Assembly (NCBI GenBank): GCA_973895155.1
Contig: OZ316895.1
Location: 18,228,001 to 18,292,000 of the forward strand
Source: Marsupella aquatica
Lineage: Eukaryota; Marchantiophyta
Direction: 5' to 3'
DNA: 64,000 nucleotides
Shown here: positions 48,891-62,492 of the stretch, piece after piece
Position numbering within the stretch: position 1 is the stretch's first letter
How the letters are laid out: every line of letters starts with the position of its first letter
The notes under the pieces: generated by a model
Told to the model about the DNA's origin: nothing
The model's database searches: none
What the model saw: the letters and a program-made list of their open reading frames with translations, nothing else
Made by a program: the position numbers and the translations under genes

Positions 48891-50570
48891 GTAAAGCCAA
48901 GATCTTAGCCACAACCTTGTAGATGGTATTGAGCATAGTAAGAGGGCGCCAGTCCTTCAAACATCTTTTATCGGGTTTCTCCGGGATCAATTTGATCACA
49001 CCTTCCTTCATGTTAGCCGAAAATTTTCCAGTTCTCCAGAAATCCAGAATCATCTCATAAATGTCTTCTTTCATAAAGTGCCAACAGGATCTGTACACTT
49101 CGGAAGTGATACCATCAGGTCCCGGTGCTTTGTCAGCCGGAAGTAACCAAAGAGTAGAACGAATCTCCTCCATCAATGGGGGGGATTCCAGTTGCCTAAT
49201 TTCAGCTACCGTAAGCGACTTACCAGTGTTAGCAAAGAGTTTGCGTCTAGCTTCTCTGACTTCAAACGAAGTACTAAAAGCCAAATCCTCCGGCGCCTCG
49301 TAAAGAGCACAGTATTGTTTTTCTACTTCTTTCAAAATACTATCTTCTTGAGTTAGTATGTCGCCATTATCAAGAAGTAGCATAGACATGTTTTCTCTGA
49401 GTCTTTTAGCCTTGACCATAGCAAAGTAGAACTAAGATGGTTCGTCTCCCTGCCCCAGCCATTTGATCCGTGAGAGTCTCCTGCCCATTTGTGCCTCTTC
49501 ATGTTCAGCTATTCTTACCTGATCGTCCACAATAGCAAAATCAGCGATGTTTGATTCAGATAGTGAACTAATCAGGGCTACCTTAAGTGTTCGCAGACGA
49601 TTCCTCAAGAGAGAGATTTCCACCTCTCGGGCAAGTGGTGCGGATTGTAATTCCTTGTATTTTTCCCGCAGCCTTAAACTAGCCAGATAAAAACAAAGGT
49701 GAGGATCCACCACCCAATCTTCTTGTACCTCCCATGCACCGCAAAGTTTTTCCAAACAGCCTTCAACTCTGAGCAGCCCCACATTGGCCTTGAAATAGGA
49801 GGATTTGTGTGAGGTTGTTCCCGACTCCACATTAGAAAGACGGAAGTGAAGAACGATAGGATCGTGATCCGAAAGTGCAGATCCTCCTTCGTGACAAAGT
49901 TCTACAACCAAATCTGTCCACCAGCTTTTTCCACTAAGGTAAAATTGGTCAAGTTTAGACTGCACCACAGACCCATTAATTTTCTGTCGCCAAGTGAAGT
50001 TTGCGCCATGAAAGCTCCGAGTAACACCAATAGCATCCTCCAAATCAAGTCTCATTTTAAAAACCTCCAGAATTCTGCCTCCCTTCCTCTGATCAGTGGC
50101 GATGAACCAGACGAATCATTTCTGCTTTCAGTCATATTGAAATCCCCACAGATAATCCAGTTGTTGTGAGGAAGGGATATTTTGAGTTCATGCCACAGTA
50201 GAGCACGGTCTTGAGGGAGATTAGGTGCATACACACTTACTAGACCAAAGTTTCCCAAAGGGTGAGAAACACGCACCCACACAGCGCGGCCTTTGTCTAC
50301 TACTCTAGATTGGGTGATAGAAAGAGAGGGGTGAATAAGTAACAAAGTACCCCCGCGTCCGTCATCTGGCTCAGCAGATAGATATTGATAGGAAGGTAGA
50401 ATCAATTGAAGCGCTAGACCTAGTCTAAAACTATCAGCTTTAACCTCTTGTAATGCTAAGGCAGTCAATGTTGTCTTGAGCGAAATAATCCAATTTTTCA
50501 CCACATGTTTCCTGTTCGATTCGCACAGACCACAGACATTCCATGAAGCTATATACAATTCATTATCCAT
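48886..50570 (-). pseudogene. LINE3 ORF2, endonuclease and first part of reverse transcriptase
   Basis: Starts at the ATG at 50570 (ASWNVCGLCESNRKHVVKNW, very like LINE1). The APE-type endonuclease covers about 50570-49950, with LQEVKAD and ICGDFNMTESRND. There is a one-base frameshift near 50055 and a TAG at 49432-49434. The RT then begins with DKAPGPDGITSEVYRSCW and ends at solo LTR B after LTMLNTIYKVVAKILALRL. It is the same family as LINE1 but clearly diverged and more damaged, consistent with being the older host layer. Confidence 0.83.
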
Positions 50571-50743
50571 TTTAGTTTTCAAAATGTTCTTCCAACTCTC
50601 ATAAGAATCAGGAGACGAGAGAGGCCATCCCAACAGAAAATGCAGATCAGCAGATAAGCAGATCTTGAGGAAAGCCCAAAACAGATTCTCGAAGCACTTA
50701 TTTGGCATGGCGCCCCAGGGAAGTCAGGACGACCAAATTGGAG

Positions 50744-53032
50744 TTAGCAGCCGAGCGCATCCGAATTAAAAGAGTCCGGAGCAGGAGGTTCTCGAGCAGG
50801 GTAATGGAGAGAGCGTCCCTTCTTGTTGTCACCCTTTTTGTCCTTCTTCTTCTGGTCGGTAGGTGGAGTTCGAAGTTCTAGTTTTCTTGCTCGCTCCTTC
50901 TTTAACTGGCTCTTAGAAATATATTCCTCATATTCTGACATCTCTATATCAGATCCACCCCGTAGAGAAGCCTCCTCGACATTAGTGGTAGGTTGAATAT
51001 CCATGTAATCTATGTTTGAAGTTGGCTCCACTGCAAGAGAGGAAGGGCTCGGTACAGCAACTAGGGAGTCCTGCTTGTCAATTTCTGCTGCTCCATGCTT
51101 CCTCAAAGCCTGCGAATCAGATATTCTCTCTATAGCAGGCCAATCCACTACGCTAGGGATAACATCCTGTGAACTATGATCTTCAAAGAGAGCATTGTCT
51201 CTGAGAAGCGGAGGACGATTTTCAGTGGAACGATCAGCCAGGGGAGTCGGAAGGATGGTGGTAGAAGGAGAAGATTCTTCAATCCCCACCGGGGTGCCAA
51301 TACTGGGAGAACGCACTTTATCAATCAAAACAGCAGCCAGGGACGAAGTCTGATATTGATTCAAAGGTGACCTGGGGCTAATAACACTACCCCCTCTAGA
51401 AAGGGCAATGATATTACCAATGTTAAGGGTATTTCTCTCAACCGTAGGATCAAGAGGATCGACCCCTGGAGGGCTAGCAGCCGAAGATCACCTAGCCACG
51501 CCAGCACCAGTTGTCGCAAGGATCTCTTCCGGTGCCCGAGGAGAGGGACCCAAAGGGACCCCCCCAAAATCAACATGAATAGAGTCAGAGGACCGAGGAA
51601 CCACCCTGTCAGAAGCATACGTCTCGTCCGCCTCATTGTGTGTCCTATCTGGTTCAGGTTCGTCGTTTTTAATCTCCTATGTTTTAAAGGCTTTGCACTG
51701 TCTGGCTAAATGGCCCCGTTCATTACATCTAAAACAGTGGTAGGGAATATTCTTGAACGTGATTGGCTGCCAGATAGTGATATCATCGGTGATCTCAATT
51801 CCAACACTTTGAGGGATCTTGCGACACATATCCCAAAGTATACATGCACGATCATGAGGAAAAGAGCTTCGAACATCTCCCTGGATATAATAAAGGAGTG
51901 TCCCAAGGGATTCCGCGATTCTTTTCCGACAACCTTCAAGAACCAGAGCATGGAAAGGGATCTCAATCCAGACAGGTAATTTGGTGTAAGTTTCACTTTG
52001 CACATCAAAAGAAGGCTCCCACGGGAAAGTGTGGACAAATTTCCGATCCATGAAAAATGGGGCCAGCTCTAAAGCTACATCTTTGTGTTCCGGGTGAACA
52101 AACGAAATCATGTAAAAATTCTTGCCCACAAATTTAATCTGCAAAACCGGCCAACCCATGTCGCTGATAAAGATGCCTTCAACCCAATCACGAAAGACTG
52201 GAAGCAGAGGAGTGCGGTCAGTGAAGTAGCACATCATGGTGCAATTGTAGAGCTCCAAAACTGAAAGGGCCGCCTCATCGAATGACCACTTGAAAGTAGT
52301 GTGGAGCTTATTCGGCCAATCTTCCCTAGAATTGTTCAAGATTGTCTTTAGAATATCCAAACATGCTTCTGAATTTTCCCCAAAAAAGTCGTCGTGTTCA
52401 TGGATGGGAGCAAACGTGTTCTAGTGAGCCTGCTGACGGCTGGAAGTAGGTTCAACATTGTTTTCCAATCCCCTGTAATTCCTCGATATTCCAAGATCAG
52501 GATCTCTACGTTCATCCCAGCGCTCACGTGAAGATTCAGGCTGCACAGGGTCGTTCTGGCGATCTCCAAAGACAGGGTGAGGTCCCAAGTGAGGAGCAGC
52601 ATCCGCATCCGGCGGGGAAGCAAGAGGTCTCTCCTCAACGACAACAACTTCTTGAAAATCTGCATCCATTTGATCAGCCCACGAAGGACCATTTCTAGGA
52701 ATGAATCGAGAAATCCTTGGAGGCTGTTCAGCTGGTGGTCTTCGGTCATGCTTTGCCAAGTTGTCAAAAAGGTTGTAGGGTGCATTCTTCGGTCCTCCGC
52801 GCGCATCCTGCATAGAGAATCTACTGGGCACATTTCCTCCTATACCCCTCCTGATTTCATCTCCATCACGTGTATTACCCCCCTCAGACAAGGGTGAGCC
52901 ATCATTCCTCCAAGAAGTGCCATGATACCGATTCCTGCCAAATCCTCTTCCAGACAAAGCAGCACCGAGTCTACCAGGCCCTCGACCGGCATATGCACGA
53001 GTATCCATTCCAGTGCGCCAATTGTAATCCAT
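50744..53032 (-). pseudogene. LINE3 ORF1 (DUF4283-like, CCHC knuckle) with three stops
   Basis: One frame of about 762 codons from the ATG at 53032, interrupted by TAG at 52421-52423, TAG at 51677-51679 and TGA at 51488-51490; each could arise by one C-to-T change from CAG or CGA. The N-terminus is Arg/Gly-rich. The DUF4283-like region (52360-51800) has LYNCTMMCYFTDRTPLLP and WIEIPFHALVLEGCRKRIA. The knuckle CFRCNERGHLARQC is at about 51733-51692. The tail has an EMSEYEEY motif and a basic patch shared with LINE1 ORF1. The protein would bind the LINE RNA. Confidence 0.83.
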
Positions 53033-53280
53033 AGTTCAATGTTGCTTCAAAATAGGGAGCGCAAAGGATCCAAGGACCATAACGAATGTCTGTGTTGAGA
53101 CTACCAAGACCAGAGACTCCGCTACAGCATCGTCCTACCTCAAATGCTCAGAAGTTAGTCTGAATGCAATCTATCACAGCGCAAAAGGTGTCGAGAAAAA
53201 GCTCTAACGCTCCTGTATCCAATGAGACTGACGACGTATTTACCAAAAATCTTAAACTTGTGTAAACCCAGAACGCAAAT
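53033..53280 (-). other. LINE3 5' UTR and junction to the host-like gene
   Basis: About 250 bp with no coding frame. The LINE3 5' end must lie here, but no duplication with the left side could be recognised because the LINE3 3' end is missing. Confidence 0.4.
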
Positions 53281-54087
53281 GTGAGATGCTCAAGCTCTCA
53301 CCGCTCTCACCGCTCTTCTTCGCTCCTTCAGCTCGCTACCCTTTTTGCTTTTGTCTGGGATGAAAGTCCAATCAAAGAATGCCATCTGTACTTGGGACCG
53401 TTGTTCGAATGGCTGGGTACATTGTATCGGTGTCTTAATACGAGGTTGAGATCGCTCGTTGGGGATAATTTAGTCCGTCTAATTGCTCAGACCTCGGACT
53501 GTACGAGTTTGTCATGTGCGTATGTGCATCCTTTATTGGTCCCGTACATTTTGAGACGTGATCGTCACAAGAACTGCATGGCACGTATGACAGTGCTGGG
53601 TGGTCGAGTCGCTCTCCATGGCAACTTTTGGCTGGGTGATACGAGAATGGGGGAGGCTGATGGTGGTCATTCTGAGTCCTCTCAGTCTTCGTTTGCTGGT
53701 TCAGTATACACCCGTCGCGTCACTCGATCGACTGCGACCCTGTCAACTTCCAAAGCTGAATCTGCACAGCCCTTCCCGAGGTCGAGGAGAGGGAGAATGG
53801 ACCCTAAGGAGGTTTCCATGGGTGAAGTCAGTGACATAGGCTTATCGATGGACGAGGTAATATCAAAGCATGCATTGTCGTTTGGGAAGGATTTTCGAGG
53901 ATTCGATAAGGAGCCACCTCAAATTCCTCTGTGTAGATTGCTCCCCATGGAGGTTGTTCGAACCTTACAGAAAGAAAGTGCATCGATCGAGAAGTTGAAA
54001 GAATCATTCCGGTGTCCAAGGAACCGTTTAAAGCAGTCTGAAAAAACTAGTTTCAACAATGTCTTAAGGGACTTACATTTACTTTAA
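53281..54087 (+). pseudogene. Host-like gene copy 2, 5' part (paralogue of 20644-22828)
   Basis: 269 codons including the stop. The C-terminal third reads KEPPQIPLCRLLPMEVVRTLQ and SIEKLKESFR, matching the start of copy 1 at 20650-20760. It then leaves the shared sequence and ends at TAA instead of continuing to the DGNHRL motif, possibly at an exon end. Upstream is a VTRSTATLST-like Ser/Thr-rich stretch and, from about 53578, MARMTVLGGRVALHG; the true start is uncertain. No known enzyme motif is present in this part. Confidence 0.45.
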
Positions 54088-55620
54088 TATCGTGTATTTT
54101 TGTTTTCTTAATATGTTTCAATTCGTGTTATGAGGCTCTACTTAACATTAATTCAGTTAATTTTATTTCTTCCTTTCATTCTTCCTTCCTTTTAAGCTCT
54201 GATATAAAGTTCCTTAGGAAAATTAAATAAACAGGTCATTTTAAACTAAAGGTTTTAGTAAATCACTCTCATTCATCCATTGATAACTTTTAAACAAAGC
54301 ATAGCATGTTATAAGTGTGTTTAAGACCCATTCTTTATTTCCTTGTTGAGATTCACTCTTCATCTTTAGGTTTCCATGTACTATTCATCTTTGCTTTCAT
54401 TCATATCTGGTTTTTCTGAATTCAAAACTTTGATACTCTCCTTTATTCAAAGATCTCTAAAGTTTAGAGATTACAAACAATAATTTTATGTCCTTTGCAG
54501 TTTGGTCATTCTTCAGCTGGGGTTTCAGCCTCGGTTCAGATCAACTCAGGTCATTCAATTGGGTCAGGTTTGGCCAGTCGTGCTTTCAAGTTCCAATTCT
54601 AATGGGGTTGTCCTTTGGAATTAGTTTCTCCAGGATTCGGGGTTCATTCATGATTGCTTCCAGAGTTCCTCAAACTCATCCTTGACTCTTTCTTTGAGTT
54701 AGGGATCTTTTTTATTTCATGTCTTTAAATTTCTCCATTTTTCACTTTCCTTATCCACTATAGTACAATTCAGTTGTCCTTGACTGAATAATTTGGATCT
54801 TTCTTTTCCTGCTTCTTGTTCTCTGCTGCCAATTTGCCTTGCTTCACCCAAAAAAAGCCAAAACCTCATTAACAACGTTGTTTCTTGAGTTACCCCTCTT
54901 TCGAGTTTAGCTTTCTTCAGCAGCCGAGCACCTCCGCAGCACCACAAAATCCATTACCCAACAATCCCTCTCTTCCCGTTCTGTCACTTCCGGTCCTACT
55001 TCTTCAGAATTCCTCACGTGCTTCCGCCTTCACCCGAAGTTTCCATTTCCAAATTCCAATTTGTTCGGCCACATCTCTCTTCTTCCCCACTCGAATTCCT
55101 ATCGAAAGCTCTCATTTTTTTCCTGCTTCATTCCTTCACTTTCTAATCCCCACTTGTGAATCGCCCCTCCTTTTCATGTCACCTGGAGCCTCATTGCCCT
55201 TTTCATTCGAAAACGAGACCCACAGCGATCAACAACTTTCAGCTCCAAACGGCTGTCTTCCATTCGGCAGCACATCACTTTCTCAATTTCTTCCTAAATT
55301 TCACACGTCATGTAGTCAAAGATCAGTCGTTACTCTCACTTAGCATCTGGATCATCATTAGCTCAAACCTTTGGCAGCGTTCCTCAGCTTCAATTCCTCC
55401 CCGGTTCACTTCAATTGCTTATCGTCTTTTCTTCTCATTTCCTCTCTTCTGATGAAGTCTCCAATTCACTCGAAAAGCCCGACTCTGATCACGCACGCAC
55501 ACTTTTCCTTGAAAAGTGTTCGCCTCAAAAATCCCTGTCCTCCGCTGTTAAATTCCTTCTCTTTCCTTATGAGTTCTCCCTAGCGTCCTTTCTCACGACA
55601 TCAACTTTTTTGTGAACTCC
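54088..55620. other. AT-rich then CT-rich sequence without a recognisable gene
   Basis: 54088-54480 is T-rich and intron-like, following gene copy 2. 54850-55620 is strongly CT-rich, which keeps plus-strand frames open by chance (for example 54885-55343), with no motif. It could be further introns or exons of the gene copy or unrelated retroelement sequence. Confidence 0.3.
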
Positions 55621-58600
55621 TTATCCCCTTCTTCACCTGAACACTGTGCAACCTCCGCCGATGTCCTGAGGATAAGCAAAGAGGTGGGAAAGGGCCTCAA
55701 GGGACACGCAGGGTGTATGGCTGCTTGAGATAGGAAACGGTTGCAAACAAGACAAAGTATCTACCCTAACCTTTCATCCACATCATCACAAGCAAGCAAG
55801 CATGCATGCTTTCGAAACTCAAGCCATTTACATACTCATATCCAATCACAATCAAAATAACTAGTTCAAGCTTCCCAATGTAATCCTCACAAGTCTAAGC
55901 CCAACATTCAATTGGTCACCATTCCTTTTCCAACACTTGATTGCACACAATCCCTTGCAACCCTCTAAGGTACACAAGTTCAAGCTTACATCAATGTGGT
56001 CAAGTTAAGGGTCACTCTTGGTTGTGGCTAAGACAAGTGGGACATCCAAAGGTATGCAAGGCATCTCTATGCACCATTCAAACATCCAACTTTCAAAACA
56101 TGGGAAACTACTTTCGAAAAGTGACCTAGGGTTGGTCAACAAACTCCTTAACAAACATGGAATTGACCTTAGTCCCTTCCTCTAGTAGAACCACCAAGTA
56201 TAATCCACAAACAACCCATTCCATCAATCGAAAATGCCTTCACTCTTTACTCTTGCAACTTCCCTCATGCATAATAACTACTTTCGAAAGTACCTTCATT
56301 CAACCCATCTACTTTCAAAAACACCTTCAAGCTCACAACAACATTCGAAAATGGCATGAAGACATTCATTCTAACCATTCCATCACTCATAGCCAAAGCA
56401 AGGCATCAACACACATCTCAAAAACGAGGATACCTCTCCTCTAAATGCATAGCAAGAAGGCACTTGTAGCATCATGGCCTCCAAGTAAAAACATGGGTCA
56501 CAAGCAAGACCCTCCTAGCAAAAATGAATCATCACCAAGTCTAATCATCAACCAAGCATTCAAAATCCCTCCATAGCCTATCCAAGCTTCAAAACCCTAG
56601 TCTCCTTCTCTCATACTTCCTTCTTTCAACCAAATCTACTTTCGAAGCTTCAAGTCAAGGAGTTTACAAGAGAGTAGGCCTTCTTAGTGAGCCATCTCTA
56701 ATGCAAGACTCCCAAGCTTCAACAAGATTAGGTCTCATCTCCTCTAAGCTTTCGAAAATCTCCTACAAGTCCATTCTCCTCAAAACTTGAAGCAACAAAC
56801 CTACATTCGAGTATGCCTTCTTGTGGGCAATCTCTCATGCAAGCTCCTTATACTTCCTACTCACATCCTACCTCCTTCCTAAGGCTTCGAGTCAGCCTCT
56901 CCTACATTCGAAACCTCTCTCCAAATCCTTAGAAAAACCGTCACAAAACTCAATCTCTTCACATTCAAAGCTTCTACTCCATCTATCTCTTCACAAAATT
57001 GCCTCTACATCTCCTACCCTCAAAATCCTAAGGCCATGGCCAAGGAGGAGGGCTCCCCCTTCACTCATGCCTCATGCTCGAGCTCCCCTCAAGAGGTTCG
57101 CTCCTACCTATTCAAAACTTACTCAAAGACTCAAAAACTGCCAAAAGCGGCAGCACTTTAGCAGCATCACGGTGTGAGAGAGAGCCCTTGCCCTTCGAAC
57201 TCTCCTCTTTAGTACTCTCGTGGGAAGGCCTGGGGCAAGGCACAAGCCCTCCACTTATGGTTTAAGTCCTCGACAATTTTCAGCCCTTGATCATCCATCA
57301 AAAAGATCTAAGGGTAAAAAATGAGCCAAAATACCATCCTTTGTAACTTTGTAACCAAATGAGGCTTCGCACTTTCGAAAAAACCTCGACCTCCTCCAAA
57401 CCCTAAGGCATGTCCTCATCCTCAATCCTATCCATTCATCCATTGACTCAACCAAGATCCACCATTGATGTAGGTTCAATGAATCTAGTCCTTATTTCAC
57501 AAAACTAGGAATCTGGCCCATATCTCACAAAACTGATGCACTTGGACCAAACCCTCTTACATGCCTTGAACCTGGTCACCTCCTCCATGTATTCAATGAA
57601 CCTGGTCACCATGTCGCCAAAACCCTAGATACCTTGCTTGTTGAGCAAGCAACCTCCATTCCGCCAATCCGCCAAATGATAACTTAATCGCTGGTCACAA
57701 ATGAAAAACATACCCCACAATAGTAACAAGGGTGGGTAGGCTCGACCTCATCCCTACCTTGACCCTCATAACTCTACTTCCTCCTTCACATTGGTCAAGT
57801 TAGCTCAAGTCAAGTCAACTTGCCCAAGTTAGAAGCAAAAATTGGTTTCAACTTCCTTCACAAAACATGAGGATTCCTCCTTTAGGATGGAAACCTCATG
57901 ACACCGATGAGAGTTTTTACTACTTTGCTTGTCAAGGAATTCAAATCAAACCAAGTCAATCAATCCTTCAATCAACCAAACGATGGTCTCTCTTGTGTTC
58001 CATTGAATTGAAAAATCCTGAGCCGGTCTACAGTGAGCAGTGGTAGCGCCGCGGCGATGTTCTCGATGACTGACCCACCTCGCACCACCACGGTCGAAGG
58101 CTGACTGGTGAGAGATTTTCACAACAAAAACCACACCAAAAATTTAATCCCCTACTCCCTCTCTTGCCCCTGCTCCTTCTCGATTTCTCTTCCCCAATCT
58201 CAAATCCTGCCTGCTTCGCCACACTCGCTCGACAGCCCAACTCTTTCAATAGTAACCCTTCTCCCCCCCCCCTCGCAGACACTCGGCCGTTTTCCTTTTC
58301 CTCCCCTGAACCTTCATCGCACGCATCACCATTTCATCCTCATGACCCTTATGAATTGGAATCCTCCCAGGCCGCCACATGTCACTTCCACAATAAAAGT
58401 CTCAATTTTCTTTAATCTAAGCTCCAACTTTCACCCTTTTATTCCTCTTTTGTCTCACTAGCCTTCATCTCAAGTTCAGTTAACTCTTTGTTTCTTTCTT
58501 TCACAAACAGAGAACTATAACATTCTGAGCCGGACAAAAGCAAGTCGACTAGATCCAGCACACTCCACTTCAATTGTCAAACATTTTTCCCGATGACATT

Positions 58601-59054
58601 CACCCCCACCGAACCTGTGTAGCCTCTGGCCTACACCACCATCATCTCCGGAGTCCCATCTCAAATTACATGATCCATGAGCCTGAGTGACCTGAGTTGA
58701 GCTGAGCTGAACCGAGTCGAGTAAACCTCAAGCCAAGCAATGAACAACCTGAAATAATCTTCCCTTACCAATAATGGTACTCTAAATGAATCTAAAAAAA
58801 TTGAGCAAAAATAAACCCTAATATGATAACATAAGCCTAAGTCTACATTCTCTCATTAATTCTAAAGGTGAAAACATTCTTCCACCAAAACTCAATTCAT
58901 AGGAAAACTCTAAACCAGAATTTTAAATCCAAATAAGTTCCTTAACTCTCAATTAGACTATCATATGAATAAATTTCTAATTTTATCTCTCTTTCCTACT
59001 TCTCTCAATTTCAAAACCAGATTCCTATAAACAAGATAAACAAGACTCAAAATT
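55621..59054. other. Unassigned region left of element W, possible W 3' LTR area
   Basis: Element W reads leftward, so its 3' end and 3' LTR should lie here. I could not find LTR ends, a polypurine tract or a duplication. 55800-57400 is CA-rich with about ten scattered TTCGAA-centred octamers. 57990-58480 is CT-rich. 58680-58730 has short GAGCTGA repeats. No coding frame has support. Confidence 0.3.
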
Positions 59055-62000
59055 TCATCTCTCTTCGCCTCGAATGCCACTCTCCCGAACTGCACCTTCA
59101 CCATGTTCGCCATCAGAATCCTCCAAGGTGTCCTCCAATTCCTGCTGCCTTCGCTTGAAAATCTTCACTCTCTTGCCGGCGTATCTTCCATGATGTTCTG
59201 TCCCGTCGAGCTCTCGAATGGAGTAAGTGGCATTGGGATGAACTCTCGTCACCACAAACGGTCCTTGCCACCTCTGCGCAAACTTCTTCTCCGTAGAATG
59301 CTGATTCTCAAGGTTGCTCTCATAAATAAGCACCCAATCACCCTCCTCAATCGCTCGTGGTTGAATTCGATGTTTCCGGTCGAAGTAGTCCTTGTTCTTC
59401 ATGCGCGCCACCCTCATTTTCTCTAACGCCTCTCAAATCTTCTCAGGTGTCTGATTCAAACGGTCGATCCTGGTAGCAAGCAACTCTTCACGGCTGACAT
59501 GGTCCCTCCATCCAATCGTTCTCCAACTCTTCACGTCCTCCTCTATCGGCATCAAGGGCAGATGTCCCATCATCAACTTAGCTGGCGCATATCCTGTGAC
59601 TGAACTGCACGTCAGTCTATCCGCCATCAAAGCGAGTGGTAAATAGTCTGGCCACTCTCTGAATCTCCATCGACATGACTTGACTAGTGCATTAACAATT
59701 GGTGGGTGCCCTCTCTCACTCTTCCCGTTTCCCTTCGGGTTGTACGCACAAGTAAGACTCAATCTAATATGGAACTTCCTAAAAAAAAGATCGGCTTCCT
59801 CCGTATTGAGTTCTCTTATGTCAGCTCTCAACCGATCAAAACACCCATGTCTCGCTATCATATCCTCCAAAATAAACCTACAAATAAACTCAGTCTTATT
59901 CGATGGTAATGCTCGACCCTTGACATAAGATGACAACTCTTCTCTTGACAAAACCAAAAACTTTAAACCTCTAACCCCTCTCGGCATATAGACAACATCT
60001 AAGACCCATTGTAACCTCATTGCTAAAGGATAAGTTGGACAAAGACCATCTCGATGCTTGACTTTCAAATAATATTGGCAAACTAGACAACTCTCAACAT
60101 ACTCTCGAACCTCTGTATAACAACTCGGCCACCAATATAAGCCCTTGACCCTCTTGTATGTTGTCTGGACTCCTCTATGTCCTGCAGACTCATCGTCATG
60201 ACTCTCTCTCAAGACTCTCAACTTGGACTCATTGTCACCAATGACCCTTAATGGAATTCCTCCTCGTGTCTTGGGTCGCCTCCATAGAAGTCCGTCTTGC
60301 AGTAGGTATCCAAAAGCCTTCCTTCGGATTCTCTCAAATTTGTCTCGTGTCCATTCAGTTCTCCTTTCAAGTGTGCTCAAATATCTTCCAAGAGTAAGCA
60401 GCTCGCCTGAGTAAAGCGCCTCTTTAAATTCTACCTTCTCAACCTCCAATGTCTCGATACTATGTACACCTGCGCTCTCCTCCTCTCCAAAACCATCCTC
60501 AAATCTTGCTCTCAAAAGCATATCCGCAATAGGATTATCTTTCCCTGCAATGTGTCTCAACTCCAGGTTAATCATCCGAATAAATGCAATCCATCTCAGC
60601 ATTGCAATGTCTGGTGTATCACAGTTCGCAATCATTCCCAAAAGTGGTTGACAATCCATCTCAAGTATCACATAGGCCCCTATCGGGTAATCTTTCTCTT
60701 GGCAAAGTGATGACTTAGCTCCCCACAACTCTCTCTTAATCTGTGGGTACCGCCTCTGTCGCTCTGTAAAAATCTTCACCCCAAAACGTGTAGCAAACCG
60801 TCGGCCTTCTTCGTCATCCTGTCCAACAGCCCATCCAGCAGCTGTGGGACTCGAATCAACTGTGACAATGATCGGCCTCCCGCAAGTGTAGTCCAACGGT
60901 CGTAGTACAGGCAGGCTCAGCAAAGCTTTCTTCAATCTCATCATCGCCTCCGTGTGTCTCTCTGTCCAGACAAACCTGCGCCCTTTTCTCAACAACTCAT
61001 ACAAAGGCTCAGCGGTATGGGAAAAATGAGGAATCCAAATACGATAAAATATACAAGCTCCTAAAAATCTCCTAACCTCTATAGGCGAAGTACAATCTCC
61101 TAATTTACTAATAGCATTAACTTTTTCTACACTAGGACTTCGCCCATAAGAACCACAATGTTGTCCCACTACCATTACTTCTTTTAACCCAAATGCAGAT
61201 TTCTCTCCTGAAAGCGTTACTCTAGCCTCTATCATGCGCTGCAAAATTGCCTCAACATCCTGCATATGATCCCCAAAAAAATTCCTTATCCCATCCTCTC
61301 GTACCATCTCATCTTTCTTTAGTTCCAAACATCCTTTAATAGGTATGTCATCAAGGAAGGGTCGGGTCTTGTCAGGAATAAAACGCTGCAGGATCAAATT
61401 CATGGCGTTTTGCATATGTGCTACCGAGTTTGTAGCACCTTGAGGCAAGGTACACATTTTAACTAATCCCAACAGTGTTCACATCGTTGTTATGTCTCGG
61501 CTACACTCAGACAACTGGAATTGATCGTACCCCAAATAAAGGTCTCCTATCGAGTAAATCGCCCTACCAACAAACTCTTATGCAAATTCATCTACAACCG
61601 GCCCAGTACCAACATTCCTAATTGTAACCCTATTAGGTGGTTGCATATCTTGGATGAAACGCAATTTCCCATTTTTCTTCTTAACAATAAACCACCGATT
61701 TGAGTATGGGGCTTCAGATCGCTCAAGAATCTTTGCCTTCAACTTCTCCTTAAGTAATTCCATAAGCTTTGGCATTAGTGCCCGTGGAACCGGAAGTGGT
61801 CTCAAATCCCATGGAATATGTGGTACTATAAAAATAATCATTGGGGTTACCTCTCTTGGGTTAACACAACCAATCTCATCTAAATTAAAGGAAAAAGCTT
61901 TCCCATGCCTACTAATAATCTCCTTAAACCTTTCTTTCTCTACTTCCCAAAGCAACCCATCATCCCCTATACTAATCTGAGCAAGAGTCTCCTCAGTGAA

Positions 62001-62492
62001 CACATGCCCAATCCCTTCTGGGTCTCTTAAGCTAGGTTCCTCTCTAGCTTTCTCTATCAACCCTCGAGCATCTAAATGTAAAGGTATAGCTGCGGGTCTC
62101 ACCTTCTTGTTGACTGTCTTATACTTTGTATCCACATTAATTTGACTCCCCACAAAATTGCTAATCACTCCATACAAATCCTTTCCAATTTCAATCTCAC
62201 CCACTCCTCTCTCCATCAGTTCTAAGGTTCGCTCAACTGTTTCCCCTATCCCAAACTCATCTATATAGCCCTCTAAACACTCATCTGGTCCTATTCCTAA
62301 TCCCTTATGTAACTTAGCTTCCTCTCTACATAACCCACGCACAATCCTTCTACAACATTTGTCCCTCTTAACGTGAACTACAACTCTCCCAAATCCAAAT
62401 CCAACAAAGGATAAAACTAAAAACCTCTCTAATTCCCCTAATGTGGACGATTTCCCTGCCATGGCGCCTTGTTCAGTCGTCTCCCTATCCAA
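59055..62492 (-). pseudogene. Pol of gypsy element W: RT, RNase H, integrase
   Basis: A single minus-strand frame from 62492 to 59055, broken by TAA at 61578-61580 and by TGA near 61479 and 59430. The RT starts in the first segment (YSNRWFIVKKKNGKLRFI), continues through LYLGYDQFQL in the damaged stretch, and has LPQGATNSVAH and FLDDIPIKG (catalytic Asp pair) near 61350. RNase H has TVDSSPTAAGWAVG near 60850. The integrase has HRGVQTTYKRVKGLYWWP and CLVCQYY, then LDVVYMPRG and GNGKSERGH, but the second acidic block reads LRADIRELNTEEA. The C-terminus (59417-59055) holds a WQGPFVVTRV/LDGTEH-type tail without a chromodomain. Its RT is very unlike those of Z and G, so it is a separate gypsy lineage. 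Confidence 0.82.

Noticed and set aside
54885-55452. Plus-strand Ser/Pro/Phe-rich protein
   Set aside because: CT-rich composition keeps several frames open at once; no motif, no homologue within the window, no plausible start context.
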